Shown piece after piece: positions 35,295-44,126 of a stretch of DNA of 64,000 nt (within the stretch, counting starts at the first letter, position 1; each line of letters opens with the position of its first letter). Below the pieces are notes generated by a model. That model saw only the letters and a program-made list of their open reading frames with translations, did no database searches and had not been told where the DNA came from. This DNA is from Marinobacter caseinilyticus (GTDB lineage: Bacteria > Pseudomonadota > Gammaproteobacteria > Pseudomonadales > Oleiphilaceae). The DNA is taken from NCBI RefSeq assembly GCF_011074955.1, contig NZ_WUQJ01000004.1, positions 124,001 through 188,000 of the forward strand. The letters run 5' to 3'. A program made the translations under genes and the position numbers.

Positions 35295-36269
35295 ATGGGT
35301 TTGATACGCACCCTGGCGCTCTGTGCCGTCTGCAGTTTCACCGCCGTCCCGGCCATGGCCAGCCTGGCCTATGTTTCCAATGAAAAAGACAACAGCCTGT
35401 CGGTCATCGACATGGATACCCTGGAGGTGGTGGACACCATTGCCGTAGGACAACGCCCCAGGGGCATCTTGCTGTCAAAGGACAACAGCAAGCTCTACAT
35501 CTGCGCCAGCGATGACGATACCGTTCAGATCCTGGATCTCGCGACCCGGACGATTATCGATGATCTGCCTTCTGGCGAAGACCCCGAGCAGTTCGCCCTG
35601 CACCCCAACGATCGTCACCTCTACATCGCCAATGAAGACGATGCCATCGTGACGGTGGTGGACATACAGACCAAGGAAGTCCTGGCCCAGACCGAAGTAG
35701 GGGTCGAACCCGAGGGCATGGCAGTCAGTCCCGATGGCCGCTGGGCGGTGAGCAGCAGTGAGACCACCAGCATGCTGCACTGGATCAACACCGAAACCTT
35801 CAAGATCGAGAAAAACATCGTCGTCGGCCAGCGTCCGCGTCACGTCGAATTCAGTGACGACAACAAGACCGCCTGGGCATCGGCGGAAATTGGCGGCACG
35901 GTGCACGTCATCGACGTCGACCGCCTGTCTGAGATAAAAACCCTGGATTTCAGCATCCGCGGTGTTCATCAGGACAAAGTACAGCCCGTCGGTATTGAGC
36001 TGACCTCCGACGGTAAACTCGCGTTTGTTGCACTGGGCCCCGCCAATCACGTGGCGGTGGTGGATGCGCAGAGCTATGAAATCCTGGATTACCTGCTGGT
36101 GGGCAGCCGGGTCTGGCACTTGGAGCTGAACGAGGACGAGTCCCAACTACTGACCACCAACGGCGTCAGTGGCGATGTCTCGGTGATCGACGTGGCCGAC
36201 CGCAAGGTGATCAAGTCCATCAAAGTCGGTCGCTATCCCTGGGGCGTGGTTATCGCGCCTTCACCCTGA
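35295..36269 (+). CDS. pedA1: YVTN beta-propeller protein (PedA1-like)
   Basis: The 324-aa protein starts at ATG 35295 behind AAGGAG and has a signal peptide (TLALCAVCSFTAVPAMA). About seven repeats of the type LAYVSNEKDNSLSVIDMDT...VGQRPRGILLS and GVEPEGMAVSPDGRWAV form a YVTN/NHL-like propeller; the last repeat ends VGRYPWGVVIAP. It belongs to the PQQ-dependent catabolism-associated propeller family. No heme or PQQ motif is present. It is co-transcribed with the ABC genes, and its periplasmic function is not known. Confidence 0.88.
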   Translation: MGLIRTLALCAVCSFTAVPAMASLAYVSNEKDNSLSVIDMDTLEVVDTIAVGQRPRGILLSKDNSKLYICASDDDTVQILDLATRTIIDDLPSGEDPEQFALHPNDRHLYIANEDDAIVTVVDIQTKEVLAQTEVGVEPEGMAVSPDGRWAVSSSETTSMLHWINTETFKIEKNIVVGQRPRHVEFSDDNKTAWASAEIGGTVHVIDVDRLSEIKTLDFSIRGVHQDKVQPVGIELTSDGKLAFVALGPANHVAVVDAQSYEILDYLLVGSRVWHLELNEDESQLLTTNGVSGDVSVIDVADRKVIKSIKVGRYPWGVVIAPSP

Positions 36270-36277
36270 GGTCTGAC

Positions 36278-37006
36278 ATGTCCATTGAAGCCCGTGACAT
36301 TCATTTCCGTTATGGCCGGACGCCGGTTCTCAAAGACGTCAGTTTCAGCCTGGTCAGGGGGCGCTTCCATGCTCTGCTCGGACCCAACGGAGCCGGCAAA
36401 TCCACCCTGTTCGGTCTGATGACACGACTGCTGGCACTGCAGTCCGGCGAGTTGATGATGGCGGGGCAGTCCCTGCGCAAACAACCGGCAGCGGCGATGC
36501 GCGAGATGGGGGTGGTGTTCCAGCAAAACGCCCTCGACCTGGACCTGACCGTGCAGCAGAACCTGCTTTACCATGCCGCCTTGCACGGCCTGTCTCGCCG
36601 CGAAGCGCGCGCGCGCAGTGACCGCGAGCTGGCGCGATTCAACCTGTCGGAGCGGGCCGACGATCCGGTCCGAAAGCTCAACGGCGGCCATCGCCGTCGG
36701 GTGGAAATCGCCCGCGCCCTGCTCCATCAACCCAGCCTCCTGTTGCTGGACGAACCCACTGTCGGGCTCGACGTGGCAAGCCGCCAGACCCTCAACGAGC
36801 ATGTTCGCCACCTGTGCGCCGAGGACGGCCTGACGGTGTTGTGGGCCACCCACCTGATCGAGGAAGTCCAGCCCGACGACCGGGTACTGATCCTCCACCG
36901 GGGTTCTTTGCGAGCTAATGGTGAGGGCCGCGATCTCTCGGAGGCGGCCGACCGAGACGGCATTGCCGAGACCTTTCACGCGCTGACAGGAGCAGGACAA
37001 TCATGA
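36278..37006 (+). CDS. pedB: ABC transporter ATPase (PedB-like)
   Basis: The 242-aa ATPase has Walker A GPNGAGKST, Q-loop VVFQQN, Walker B LLLLDEPT, and a His switch in WATHLIEE. The signature is altered to LNGGHRRRVEIARAL instead of LSGGQ, a feature I recall for the PQQ-catabolism-associated ATPases. Its style is that of ABC-2 exporters. The stop overlaps the permease start by 4 bases (ATGA), indicating a tightly coupled pair. Confidence 0.9.
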   Translation: MSIEARDIHFRYGRTPVLKDVSFSLVRGRFHALLGPNGAGKSTLFGLMTRLLALQSGELMMAGQSLRKQPAAAMREMGVVFQQNALDLDLTVQQNLLYHAALHGLSRREARARSDRELARFNLSERADDPVRKLNGGHRRRVEIARALLHQPSLLLLDEPTVGLDVASRQTLNEHVRHLCAEDGLTVLWATHLIEEVQPDDRVLILHRGSLRANGEGRDLSEAADRDGIAETFHALTGAGQS

Positions 37007-37803
37007 AAGCCGCCCACTACTGGCACTGCTTTGTTGGCATCCAATCCCGCGAATGGCTGCGGTTCTGGCAACAGCGCACCCGGTTTTTCAGTGCGCTGGT
37101 GCGCCCGCTGCTGTGGCTGGCGGTGTTCGCGGCCGGCTTCCGTGCGGTCCTGGGAGTGTCCATCATCCCGCCCTACCAAACCTACATTACCTACGAAACC
37201 TACATTGCGCCCGGCCTGTGCGGCATGATCGTGCTGTTCAACAGCATGCAAGGCGCGCTGTCGATGGTGTACGACCGGGAACTGGGCAGTATGCGGGTAT
37301 TGCTGATGAGCCCACTGCCACGACCGTTTCTGCTGATTACCAAACTGCTGTCCATGGGTCTGGTATCAATCGGACAAGTCTACATTTTCCTGCTGGTGGC
37401 CCGGCTGTTTGACATCGAGCCACCGACACTGGGTTACCTTGCGGTGCTGCCGGCCCTGATGCTGACGTCGCTCATGCTGGGCGCACTGGGCCTGCTGATT
37501 GCGACCTGGGTGAAACAGCTGGAAAACTTTGCCGGCGTGATGAATTTCGTCATTTTCCCGATGTTTTTCCTGTCCTCGGCGCTGTACCCCCTGTGGAAAA
37601 TGCAGGAAGCCAGCCCGTGGCTGTATTGGCTGTGCCAGATCAACCCTTTCACCCACGCCGTTGAAGCCATCCGGTTTGCCCTGTACTTGCAGTGGAACCC
37701 GGCCGCGTTCGGCATCACGCTCGCGGTCACCCTGGTGCTGGCAAGCCTGGCCACGGCCGGCTTCCGACCCCAGCGCACCAAAATCTTACCCGGCGTAGCC
37801 TGA
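37003..37803 (+). CDS. pedC: ABC-2 type permease (PedC-like)
   Basis: The 266-aa protein has about six membrane helices and the ABC-2 pattern (PLLWLAVFAAGFRAVLG, FNSMQGALSMVYDRELGSMRVLLMSP, FVIFPMFFLSSALYPLWKM, NPFTHAVEAIRFAL). ABC-2 permeases usually export, and PedC of P. putida is annotated as part of a phenylethanol-related efflux system. With PedB-like ATPase it should move an unknown compound linked to alcohol oxidation. The operon ends in the hairpin at 37818-37843. Confidence 0.9.
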   Translation: MKAAHYWHCFVGIQSREWLRFWQQRTRFFSALVRPLLWLAVFAAGFRAVLGVSIIPPYQTYITYETYIAPGLCGMIVLFNSMQGALSMVYDRELGSMRVLLMSPLPRPFLLITKLLSMGLVSIGQVYIFLLVARLFDIEPPTLGYLAVLPALMLTSLMLGALGLLIATWVKQLENFAGVMNFVIFPMFFLSSALYPLWKMQEASPWLYWLCQINPFTHAVEAIRFALYLQWNPAAFGITLAVTLVLASLATAGFRPQRTKILPGVA

Positions 37804-37817
37804 TCCCGTCGCCATGC

Positions 37818-37843
37818 AAAACGCCGCCCCGCAGGCGGCGTTT
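37818..37843. terminator. Bidirectional terminator between convergent ABC operons
   Basis: A 10-bp stem (AAACGCCGCC/GGCGGCGTTT) with a 5-base loop. It lies 14 bases after the PedC-like stop and 21 bases from the stop of the convergent ATPase gene, with short T-runs on both strands. Confidence 0.75.
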
Positions 37844-37864
37844 GTGAGATTGCACACCGTCGGC

Positions 37865-38539
37865 TCACACCGTTTCGGTGCGCGCCTCTTGGCGCAGACG
37901 ACCGGTGATGGACTCGGCCGAAGCGTCCGACCGTAGTGTGCCATCCCACTGCAGTTGTGCGGGACGCCCTGCCAGGTACCACAGCCGGTTGGCCAGGTAA
38001 TCGGCATCCTTCGGGTCATGGGTGACGCAAATCATCGCCATGGCGGGGTGGGCGTCAAGCAAGGCCAGAATCAGGCTCCGTAACTCATGGGCCCGATCCG
38101 GGTCCAGCGACGCAAACGGCTCGTCCAGCAGTAACAAGTCGGGGCTGATCGCGAGGCACCGGGCCAATGCGGCCCGACGCGCCATGCCGGTGGACAGTTG
38201 ATTCGGCAGGTACTGTTCGTAACCCGACAACCCCACGTCGACCATTGACCGCGTCACCGCCTCCGGGGTTGCCCCGACCAGGGCCAGGTTTTGTTGTACC
38301 GTCCGCCAGGGCAATAGCCGGTGTTCCTGGAACAGGTAGCCCACGCGCAGGTCGTCACGGCTGGCTATTGCGCCTTTGGACAGCCGGGGATCCAATCCGG
38401 CCAGGGTATTGAGCAGCGTCGTTTTGCCGACGCCGGACGGCCCCAGCAGACAAATACGGTCACCGGCGGCAATGGTTACGTCGATATCACCCAATACCGA
38501 GTGGCGTTGACGGTGATCGCTCAGTCGCAGTTCAAGCAT
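37865..38539 (-). CDS. NitT/TauT-type ABC transporter ATPase
   Basis: The 224-aa ATPase has Walker A GPSGVGKTT, Q-loop YLFQEHRLLPW, signature LSTGMARRAALARCL (variant of LSGGM), Walker B LLLLDEPFASLD, and THDPKDA. It is like the SsuB/TauB group. Its start overlaps the permease stop by 8 bases. It is last in an operon of binding protein, permease and ATPase embedded in the PQQ locus. The substrate is unknown. Confidence 0.88.
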   Translation of the reverse strand: MLELRLSDHRQRHSVLGDIDVTIAAGDRICLLGPSGVGKTTLLNTLAGLDPRLSKGAIASRDDLRVGYLFQEHRLLPWRTVQQNLALVGATPEAVTRSMVDVGLSGYEQYLPNQLSTGMARRAALARCLAISPDLLLLDEPFASLDPDRAHELRSLILALLDAHPAMAMICVTHDPKDADYLANRLWYLAGRPAQLQWDGTLRSDASAESITGRLRQEARTETV

Positions 38540-39293
38540 GCGTCACCCCCGCCGTCCGCCAGCGCGATGCCCGCCGTTCCATCGGTTGCAGCACCACCAG
38601 CTCAATCAGTTGCACAACGCCGACAAAGGCCAGACTGTGGGCCAGGATGCTGGCGACATCGAAAACCTGAAAGGCGAGATGGAGCTGAAAACCAATACCG
38701 TCAGACCGACCCAGCAGTTCCACCACCAGCACGATTTTCCAGATCAACGCCAGGCCACCCCGGGTCGCCGCCATCAAATAGGGAAACAGCTGTGGTCCCC
38801 AGACATGCACTACCCGTTGCCAGTCAGTGAACTGGTAGACCCGGGCCATTTGCTCAAGTTGGGGGTCCAGACTGCGCGCCCCTTCGCGCACCGTCACGGC
38901 CACATTGGGCACCTTGTTGATCACCACGGCCATGACCGCCGCCGTCTCCACCAGCCCGAACCAGACATACAACAGGATGATGACGACCAACGCGGGCAAG
39001 TTGAGAAACAGCACCAGCAGAGGGTCCAGCAAGGCATTGGCCAGCAGTGACCGGCCCATCCAGACGCCGAGCACCACCCCCAGGACCATGGCCAGCACAA
39101 AGCTGATCAGCACCCGGCGCAGGGTCACGCCGAGGTGATGCCCCAGCTCACCGCTCTGAGCCGCTGCGATGAGCGTTTCAAAGACCGTTGCCGGGCCGGG
39201 CAATAGCGCAGTATCAAGAATGCGGGCCAGGATGGCCCAAAACACCAGCGCCAATGGCAGCATGACCCAATAGGTCCAGCGCGCAGGCTTCAT
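38532..39293 (-). CDS. NitT/TauT-type ABC transporter permease
   Basis: The 253-aa protein has about six helices and the importer EAA loop (VREGARSLDPQLEQMARVYQFTDWQRVVHVWGPQLFPYLMAATRGGLALIWK). The family pattern (LGHHLGVTLRRVLISFVLAMVLGVVLGVWMG) is that of sulfonate/nitrate/taurine permeases. Its start overlaps the binding-protein stop by 4 bases. It makes an importer with the neighbours on each side. Confidence 0.88.
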   Translation of the reverse strand: MKPARWTYWVMLPLALVFWAILARILDTALLPGPATVFETLIAAAQSGELGHHLGVTLRRVLISFVLAMVLGVVLGVWMGRSLLANALLDPLLVLFLNLPALVVIILLYVWFGLVETAAVMAVVINKVPNVAVTVREGARSLDPQLEQMARVYQFTDWQRVVHVWGPQLFPYLMAATRGGLALIWKIVLVVELLGRSDGIGFQLHLAFQVFDVASILAHSLAFVGVVQLIELVVLQPMERRASRWRTAGVTHA

Positions 39294-40297
39294 GGCTGGG
39301 GTTGAAAAAATAGTGACACCGGCAGTACGGACTCGCGGTCGGTACCGGTCAGTACCAACAACTGCTGCAGGTCGGCGATTCGGGCGCTGCCCAGCGGTTT
39401 CGGCATGCCGGCCACAAAGCCGGAGCGCAGGGCCTCAAACACCGCGTCGTCGTCAGCTCGCATCAGCGGCCGAAGTGGCAACCAGGCCTCCGCAGACTCG
39501 CCCAGTTCCGCCTGGGCCTGCATCAGGGCCTGATCAAACCGTGTGACCAGGTCGCGGTGTGCCATCGCCCAGTCTGCCCGAAACACGTACCCCAACACCG
39601 GCAGGTCGCGGTCGAGTTCCAACGCTGCCAGCAAGTCCGACATCCGGATCAACGACCGATACCCCCCCTCGGCCTTCAGCTTTGCGGCGAAATGCCAGTA
39701 GGTTATCAGCACCTCCACCTGTTCGCGCTTCAGGGCCTGACTCAACAAAGGGGGCGCCGCATACTGCACCGAAGTCTGTCCGGCCAGCTCGATGCCCTGC
39801 GCTTTGGCCACTTCCTGGAGCAACACCCAACCCTTGCTGTCTGGTCCGCCCGCGACGCCGATCCGGCGGCCGACCAAATCGGCCAGGGTGCGCACAGGGC
39901 TGGTGTCGGCGACCAGGATATCGCCAATTTGGGAGGAAAACGGTAAATACAGATAAGGCGTGCCTGCCTCATAGCGGTGCTGGGTCCAAAGTAAATCGGC
40001 AACGGCGCCATCCACACTGGCGCTGGACACTGCCAGGCGCGAGGCGCCCAGATTGGCCACCAATTTGACCTCGAGCTTAAAACCGTGGCGCTGATCGATA
40101 CCACGACGCTGGATATGAGCCAGTTGCCAGTGCGCGGTCCCGAATTGAAGCACACTCACCGTGACGGCGGGCATGTCGTGCATGCCCGGGCCTTTGGCCG
40201 CCGGCCATACCGACGTCAGGGGAAGCATAAGCACGACCAGCAGAACTATGGCAGAGCGTCTGGGAATACGCATAACTGTGAGCAACGATGACATCAT
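39290..40297 (-). CDS. NitT/TauT-type ABC transporter substrate-binding protein
   Basis: The product is 335 aa from ATG 40297 (weak AGGG upstream; alternative ATG 40273), with signal peptide (RRSAIVLLVVLMLPLTSVWPAAA-like). The binding-protein pattern is ssuA-like: VLQFGTAHWQLAHIQRRGID, KLVANLGASRLAVSSASVDGAVADLLW, VRTLADLVGRRIGVAGGPDSKGW. Its position next to the PQQ alcohol regulator suggests it brings in a cofactor or substrate for this pathway, but the ligand cannot be read from sequence. Confidence 0.85.
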   Translation of the reverse strand: MMSSLLTVMRIPRRSAIVLLVVLMLPLTSVWPAAKGPGMHDMPAVTVSVLQFGTAHWQLAHIQRRGIDQRHGFKLEVKLVANLGASRLAVSSASVDGAVADLLWTQHRYEAGTPYLYLPFSSQIGDILVADTSPVRTLADLVGRRIGVAGGPDSKGWVLLQEVAKAQGIELAGQTSVQYAAPPLLSQALKREQVEVLITYWHFAAKLKAEGGYRSLIRMSDLLAALELDRDLPVLGYVFRADWAMAHRDLVTRFDQALMQAQAELGESAEAWLPLRPLMRADDDAVFEALRSGFVAGMPKPLGSARIADLQQLLVLTGTDRESVLPVSLFFQPQP

Positions 40298-40786
40298 GCC
40301 CTACGATACGAAGCCCAACGGCCCACAAGAATAGTACTTTAGTGCTTCTTTTTTGCTGCGATGGTCTCATTCAACTGAAGCGCTACATCGCGTGTAATGC
40401 AACCATCACAATAATAATCTGAGGCTACCTATAATGTTCAGGCCGCTCATCAGCCTGCCGTCGCTGCCGCATTCCGCATCGCTTCACGCCATGACATTCG
40501 TCGCCAATGCCGACGAAACCCTCAGACATCGATGTTATCTGGCCGCCACCTTGGTAAAACAAACCCTGCGCCTTGGCGCTGAGAGTGTCTGGCGCGCGAC
40601 AAGCGGGCGCTACCCGGAATGGCCGGCCACCAGGAACACAAGGCCCGTCAATTTGACTAAGCGGATTATAAACAGATCAACTAAAATGATCCTATTGCTA
40701 CATGGAAGAGCGCGAGCTGACCGACAACCGCCGCTGGCCTTGTCGAATCAATCTAACGTCCATTTTGTTACTGAGTGAGGCCCTCC
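40298..40786. other. Divergent region upstream of ErbR-type regulator
   Basis: This 489-base region separates the NitT/TauT operon (minus) from the LuxR regulator (plus). A 114-codon frame at 40434-40778 begins behind TGAGG but its second half is A/T-rich and not coding-like, so I do not call it. DNA at 40650-40720 is A/T-rich and probably holds the regulator promoter. Confidence 0.4.
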
Positions 40787-41506
40787 ATGTCCATTGCGAA
40801 TGCCGCAGCAAGCGCACCAACGCCTGTGAGTGATCCGGTCTATAAAATCCTGATTGCCGACGACCACCCGCTGTTCCGGGAAGCCATAACGAGTGTTATC
40901 GAATCCGGCTTTGCCGGCAGTGAAGTGTTTGAAACGGCCGATCTGGACAGTGCCCTGGCGATTACGCAGCAAAACGACGACCTGGACTTGATTCTTCTCG
41001 ACCTCAATATGCCCGGCATGCATGGCCTCAATGGGTTGATTTCCCTGCGCAATGAGGCACCCACGATCCCGGTCGTCATTGTCTCCGCGGAAGAGGACAA
41101 ACAAGTGGTGCTGCAGGCGATCACCTACGGCGCCATCGGTTTTATCACCAAATCCTCGGCACGGTCCCAGATGACCGAGGCCATTCAGCAAATTCTCAAC
41201 GGCAACGTGTATCTGCCACCGGATATTATTCGTACCGGCAAGGACAGCACCCAGCGCCGCCACCGCAATGAAGACGATCCGATATCGCCCGAGCTGCTGA
41301 ATTCGTTGACACGGCGTCAGTTGCTGGTGCTGGAACGTATGTCCAAGGGTGAGTCAAACAAGCAGATTGCCTACCACCTGAGCATTGCGGAGACCACCGT
41401 GAAGGCGCACGTTTCGGCAATCTTGCGGAAACTCAATGTGCACAACCGGGTTCAGGCCATCCTGTCAGCCAGTGACGTGGACTTCAGCCAGTATCTGCGG
41501 CGCTGA
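40787..41506 (+). CDS. erbR: LuxR-type response regulator (ErbR/AgmR-like)
   Basis: The product is 239 aa from ATG 40787 (GAGG 7 bases upstream). It has a receiver domain with acidic pair IADDHPLF and phospho-Asp72 (ILLDLNMPG), Lys in FITKSS, and a C-terminal LuxR helix-turn-helix ([52 protein letters not shown]). Homologues AgmR/ErbR activate quinoprotein ethanol dehydrogenase and pqq genes in pseudomonads. It is convergent with the hybrid kinase, with a 6-base gap. It is the likely output of this locus. Confidence 0.9.
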   Translation: MSIANAAASAPTPVSDPVYKILIADDHPLFREAITSVIESGFAGSEVFETADLDSALAITQQNDDLDLILLDLNMPGMHGLNGLISLRNEAPTIPVVIVSAEEDKQVVLQAITYGAIGFITKSSARSQMTEAIQQILNGNVYLPPDIIRTGKDSTQRRHRNEDDPISPELLNSLTRRQLLVLERMSKGESNKQIAYHLSIAETTVKAHVSAILRKLNVHNRVQAILSASDVDFSQYLRR

Positions 41507-41512
41507 ATCCGC

Positions 41513-44116
41513 TCAGCTTTCGGCCGTTCGATCGCGCTGCAACATATGGTTCAGCGCACTGCGCAACTTCAGTGGTTTGACGGGTTTGTTCATCAGGACG
41601 TAGCCCTGCCCGCGGATGTGGCGCTTCAACTCATTGCTGTAATTCGCAGTGATCATCAGCACCGGTAACGGTTGCGGGCGCTGACGATTGATGGCGGTAA
41701 CCACGTCGACGCCATTCTCATCATTGTCCAGGTGATAGTCGGCCAGAATCACTTCCACATCGGTCGAAGCCAGCTCCACCTGAGCCTCCAGATCCGCCAG
41801 CGACACCGCCGTCACCACCTCGCACCCCCAGCCCTCCAGCAGAGTCTGCATACCACTGCAAATCGACCGGTCATTGTCCACCACCCAGATTCGCGCACCC
41901 TGCAGGTCGTATTGGTGTTTGGGCGTCATTGCGACGCCCTGCTGCGGCCGCTGAGTCTTCAGCACACCCAGCGGAACCTCGACCGCAAACACCGAACCTT
42001 TACCTTCGATCGAATCAACCGTGACCGGATGGCCCAGCATGCGGGCTATTTTATCGACAATGGCCAACCCCAGTCCCAGCCCCTTGTCCGGCGGTGAACC
42101 GGCGGGGCGAATGCGCTTGAATTCGAGAAATATCTCAGCCAGCTTATCTTGCGGAATACCGGGACCGGTGTCCCAAACCTGCATCAGTATCCGCCCCGGA
42201 AGACGTCGGCAGCCCAACACAATGCGACCCTTTCCGGTATAGCGGATCGCATTGGTCAGGAAATTGCGCAGAATTCTGGCCAACAACTGCGAGTCCGACT
42301 CGACGACCGCCGAACAGGGTATGAAAGCCAACTCCAGGCCTTCCGCCGACGCCATTTGGCGAAATTCCCGGGCAATGTTGTTGAGCAGGTCACGCAGATC
42401 GAATGCGGTGACATCGGGCTTGATGACTCCGGCATCAAGCTTGGAAATATCGACCAGTGTGCCCAACAGATTTTCGACATCGTCCAGTGACGTGCTGACC
42501 GAGCGCACGAGACTCTCGGCCTTGGGACCAAAAGACTGTTCCAGTAGCGAGCTGGTGAACAGCCGCGCAGCGTTGAGCGGCTGCAACAAATCGTGGCTGA
42601 CCGCCGCCAGAAACTTGGTTTTCGACAGGTTCGCCCGCTCGGCCTCCAGCTTGGCTTCTCGCATGCGTGCCTCGACCGCTGCACGCTCGTCGATTTCCTG
42701 GCGCAGCTGGTCGTTGAGATCGGTCAACGCGGACGTCCGCTCGGTTACCCGACGTTCGAGATTGTCGTAAGCCTGTTGCAGCGCCAGGGCCGTGCGTCGC
42801 CGATCGGTAATGTCACGCACCATGACAAAGAAGCCCACGACCGCGCCCTGGGAATCGGTATTCGGCACATAAGAACGCAGCATGTAGCGCTCTTCACCCA
42901 GGGCATTGGTCTCTTCAAATTCGAACGTCACGCTCTTACCGGCCAGCGCTTCCAGCATCCGCGGTAACAACCGGGCATACAGCGCTGGCTCGTGGATATC
43001 GGCCAGACTGCTACCCAGCACGGATTCATAATCCGTGCCGTACCAGGCTTCATACACTTTGTTGCAGAACTGCACGGTAAGATCCGCACCCACATAGGCA
43101 ATCAGTGCGGGCACGTGGTCGGTGACCACTCGCACCCAACGTTCACTTTCTTTCAGTGTCTCGGCGTAGCGGTACTGCTCGGTGATATCCGTGTAAGTGT
43201 TCACAAACCCGCCGTCGGGCATTGGGTGGGTCTTGATCTCGATGACCGAGCCGTCCGGCCGGTGATGAATCTGTTCCCCATCCTGGGGCTTACCCGGCGA
43301 CAACGAGGTGGGTGTGAGGAGCGGCACATCCGAGGTGGTCATCAGTTGGGTGAGAACCCGATCGGTGGCGACCAACGCCCTGCTCAATCCGGTAAGACTC
43401 AGGAACCGGTCGTTCCAGATTTCCGGATACCCGCCGCCATTGACCAACACCACGCCCTGGGACAGGTTGTCGACCGTGGTCTGTAACAGCCTGGATTTTT
43501 CAGCCAGCGCCTGCTCGCGTCGGGCGGTTTCACTGTTTTTTATATCGGTGATGTCCGAGTACAACACCACCAGGCCACCTTCCCGGGTGGGACGCTCCGT
43601 CATTTGCACCCAGCGGCCATTCGACAGCAGAAACACCGAGCCCTCAGATGCCGGGTCGTTGTGCTCTTCAACAATCAGCCCGCTGGTGAACGCCCGCGCC
43701 TTTACGTCCGAAATGGAGGTGCCGGGATCGATGGCTTCACCGGCGGTGCTCCAGTAGCTCCGAAACCGGCTGTTGGTCTGAATCAGGCGGTGTTGGTGAT
43801 CAAACAGGACGAAACCGTCGGCAATGCTTTCGATGGCATCGATCAGGCGCAGGCGGGTCGTTTCAGCTTCGTTGCGCGCTTTGCTCAACGCTTTGTTACT
43901 GGACTTCAGGTCGCCCATCGCAATGTTCAGCGCCTCGGTGCGCTCGCGCACCTGCTCGGCCAGAATCACCGAGTGTTCAAACGCCGCATACGGTTGTGGT
44001 TTGTGATCCGGACTGGCCTCAACCCGGGTAATCAGTGCATCCCGAATGCTGCGCAGGCGGGCGTTCTCCAATTCCAGAGCTTCGATACGCTCGTCTCGAG
44101 GGTCTCGCTCGTCCAT
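41513..44116 (-). CDS. nahK: Multi-PAS hybrid histidine kinase (NahK/ErcS'-like)
   Basis: From ATG 44116 the product is 867 aa; TTG 44152, behind GGGGGTGG and overlapping nosP by 26 bases, is the alternative. Domain order: an N-terminal coiled coil, three PAS-like folds (DAIESIADGFVLFD, TTVDNLSQGVVLVNG, VTDHVPALIAYVG), another coiled coil, HisKA (FLAAVSHDLLQPLNAARLF), HATPase (WDTGPGIPQDKLAEIF, GLGLGLAI) and a C-terminal receiver (VVDNDRSICSGM, ILADYHLDND, NKPVKP). No membrane helix is seen. In P. aeruginosa NahK (ErcS') is controlled by NosP and feeds HptB/biofilm output; the gene pair is conserved here. Confidence 0.87.
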   Translation of the reverse strand: MDERDPRDERIEALELENARLRSIRDALITRVEASPDHKPQPYAAFEHSVILAEQVRERTEALNIAMGDLKSSNKALSKARNEAETTRLRLIDAIESIADGFVLFDHQHRLIQTNSRFRSYWSTAGEAIDPGTSISDVKARAFTSGLIVEEHNDPASEGSVFLLSNGRWVQMTERPTREGGLVVLYSDITDIKNSETARREQALAEKSRLLQTTVDNLSQGVVLVNGGGYPEIWNDRFLSLTGLSRALVATDRVLTQLMTTSDVPLLTPTSLSPGKPQDGEQIHHRPDGSVIEIKTHPMPDGGFVNTYTDITEQYRYAETLKESERWVRVVTDHVPALIAYVGADLTVQFCNKVYEAWYGTDYESVLGSSLADIHEPALYARLLPRMLEALAGKSVTFEFEETNALGEERYMLRSYVPNTDSQGAVVGFFVMVRDITDRRRTALALQQAYDNLERRVTERTSALTDLNDQLRQEIDERAAVEARMREAKLEAERANLSKTKFLAAVSHDLLQPLNAARLFTSSLLEQSFGPKAESLVRSVSTSLDDVENLLGTLVDISKLDAGVIKPDVTAFDLRDLLNNIAREFRQMASAEGLELAFIPCSAVVESDSQLLARILRNFLTNAIRYTGKGRIVLGCRRLPGRILMQVWDTGPGIPQDKLAEIFLEFKRIRPAGSPPDKGLGLGLAIVDKIARMLGHPVTVDSIEGKGSVFAVEVPLGVLKTQRPQQGVAMTPKHQYDLQGARIWVVDNDRSICSGMQTLLEGWGCEVVTAVSLADLEAQVELASTDVEVILADYHLDNDENGVDVVTAINRQRPQPLPVLMITANYSNELKRHIRGQGYVLMNKPVKPLKLRSALNHMLQRDRTAES

Positions 44117-44126
44117 GGCGGACGAG

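Noticed and set aside
40434..40778. 114-codon frame behind TGAGG upstream of the ErbR-type regulator
   Set aside because: Its second half runs through A/T-rich promoter-like DNA, it overlaps the regulator start area, and the translation shows no domain or coding-like pattern throughout.
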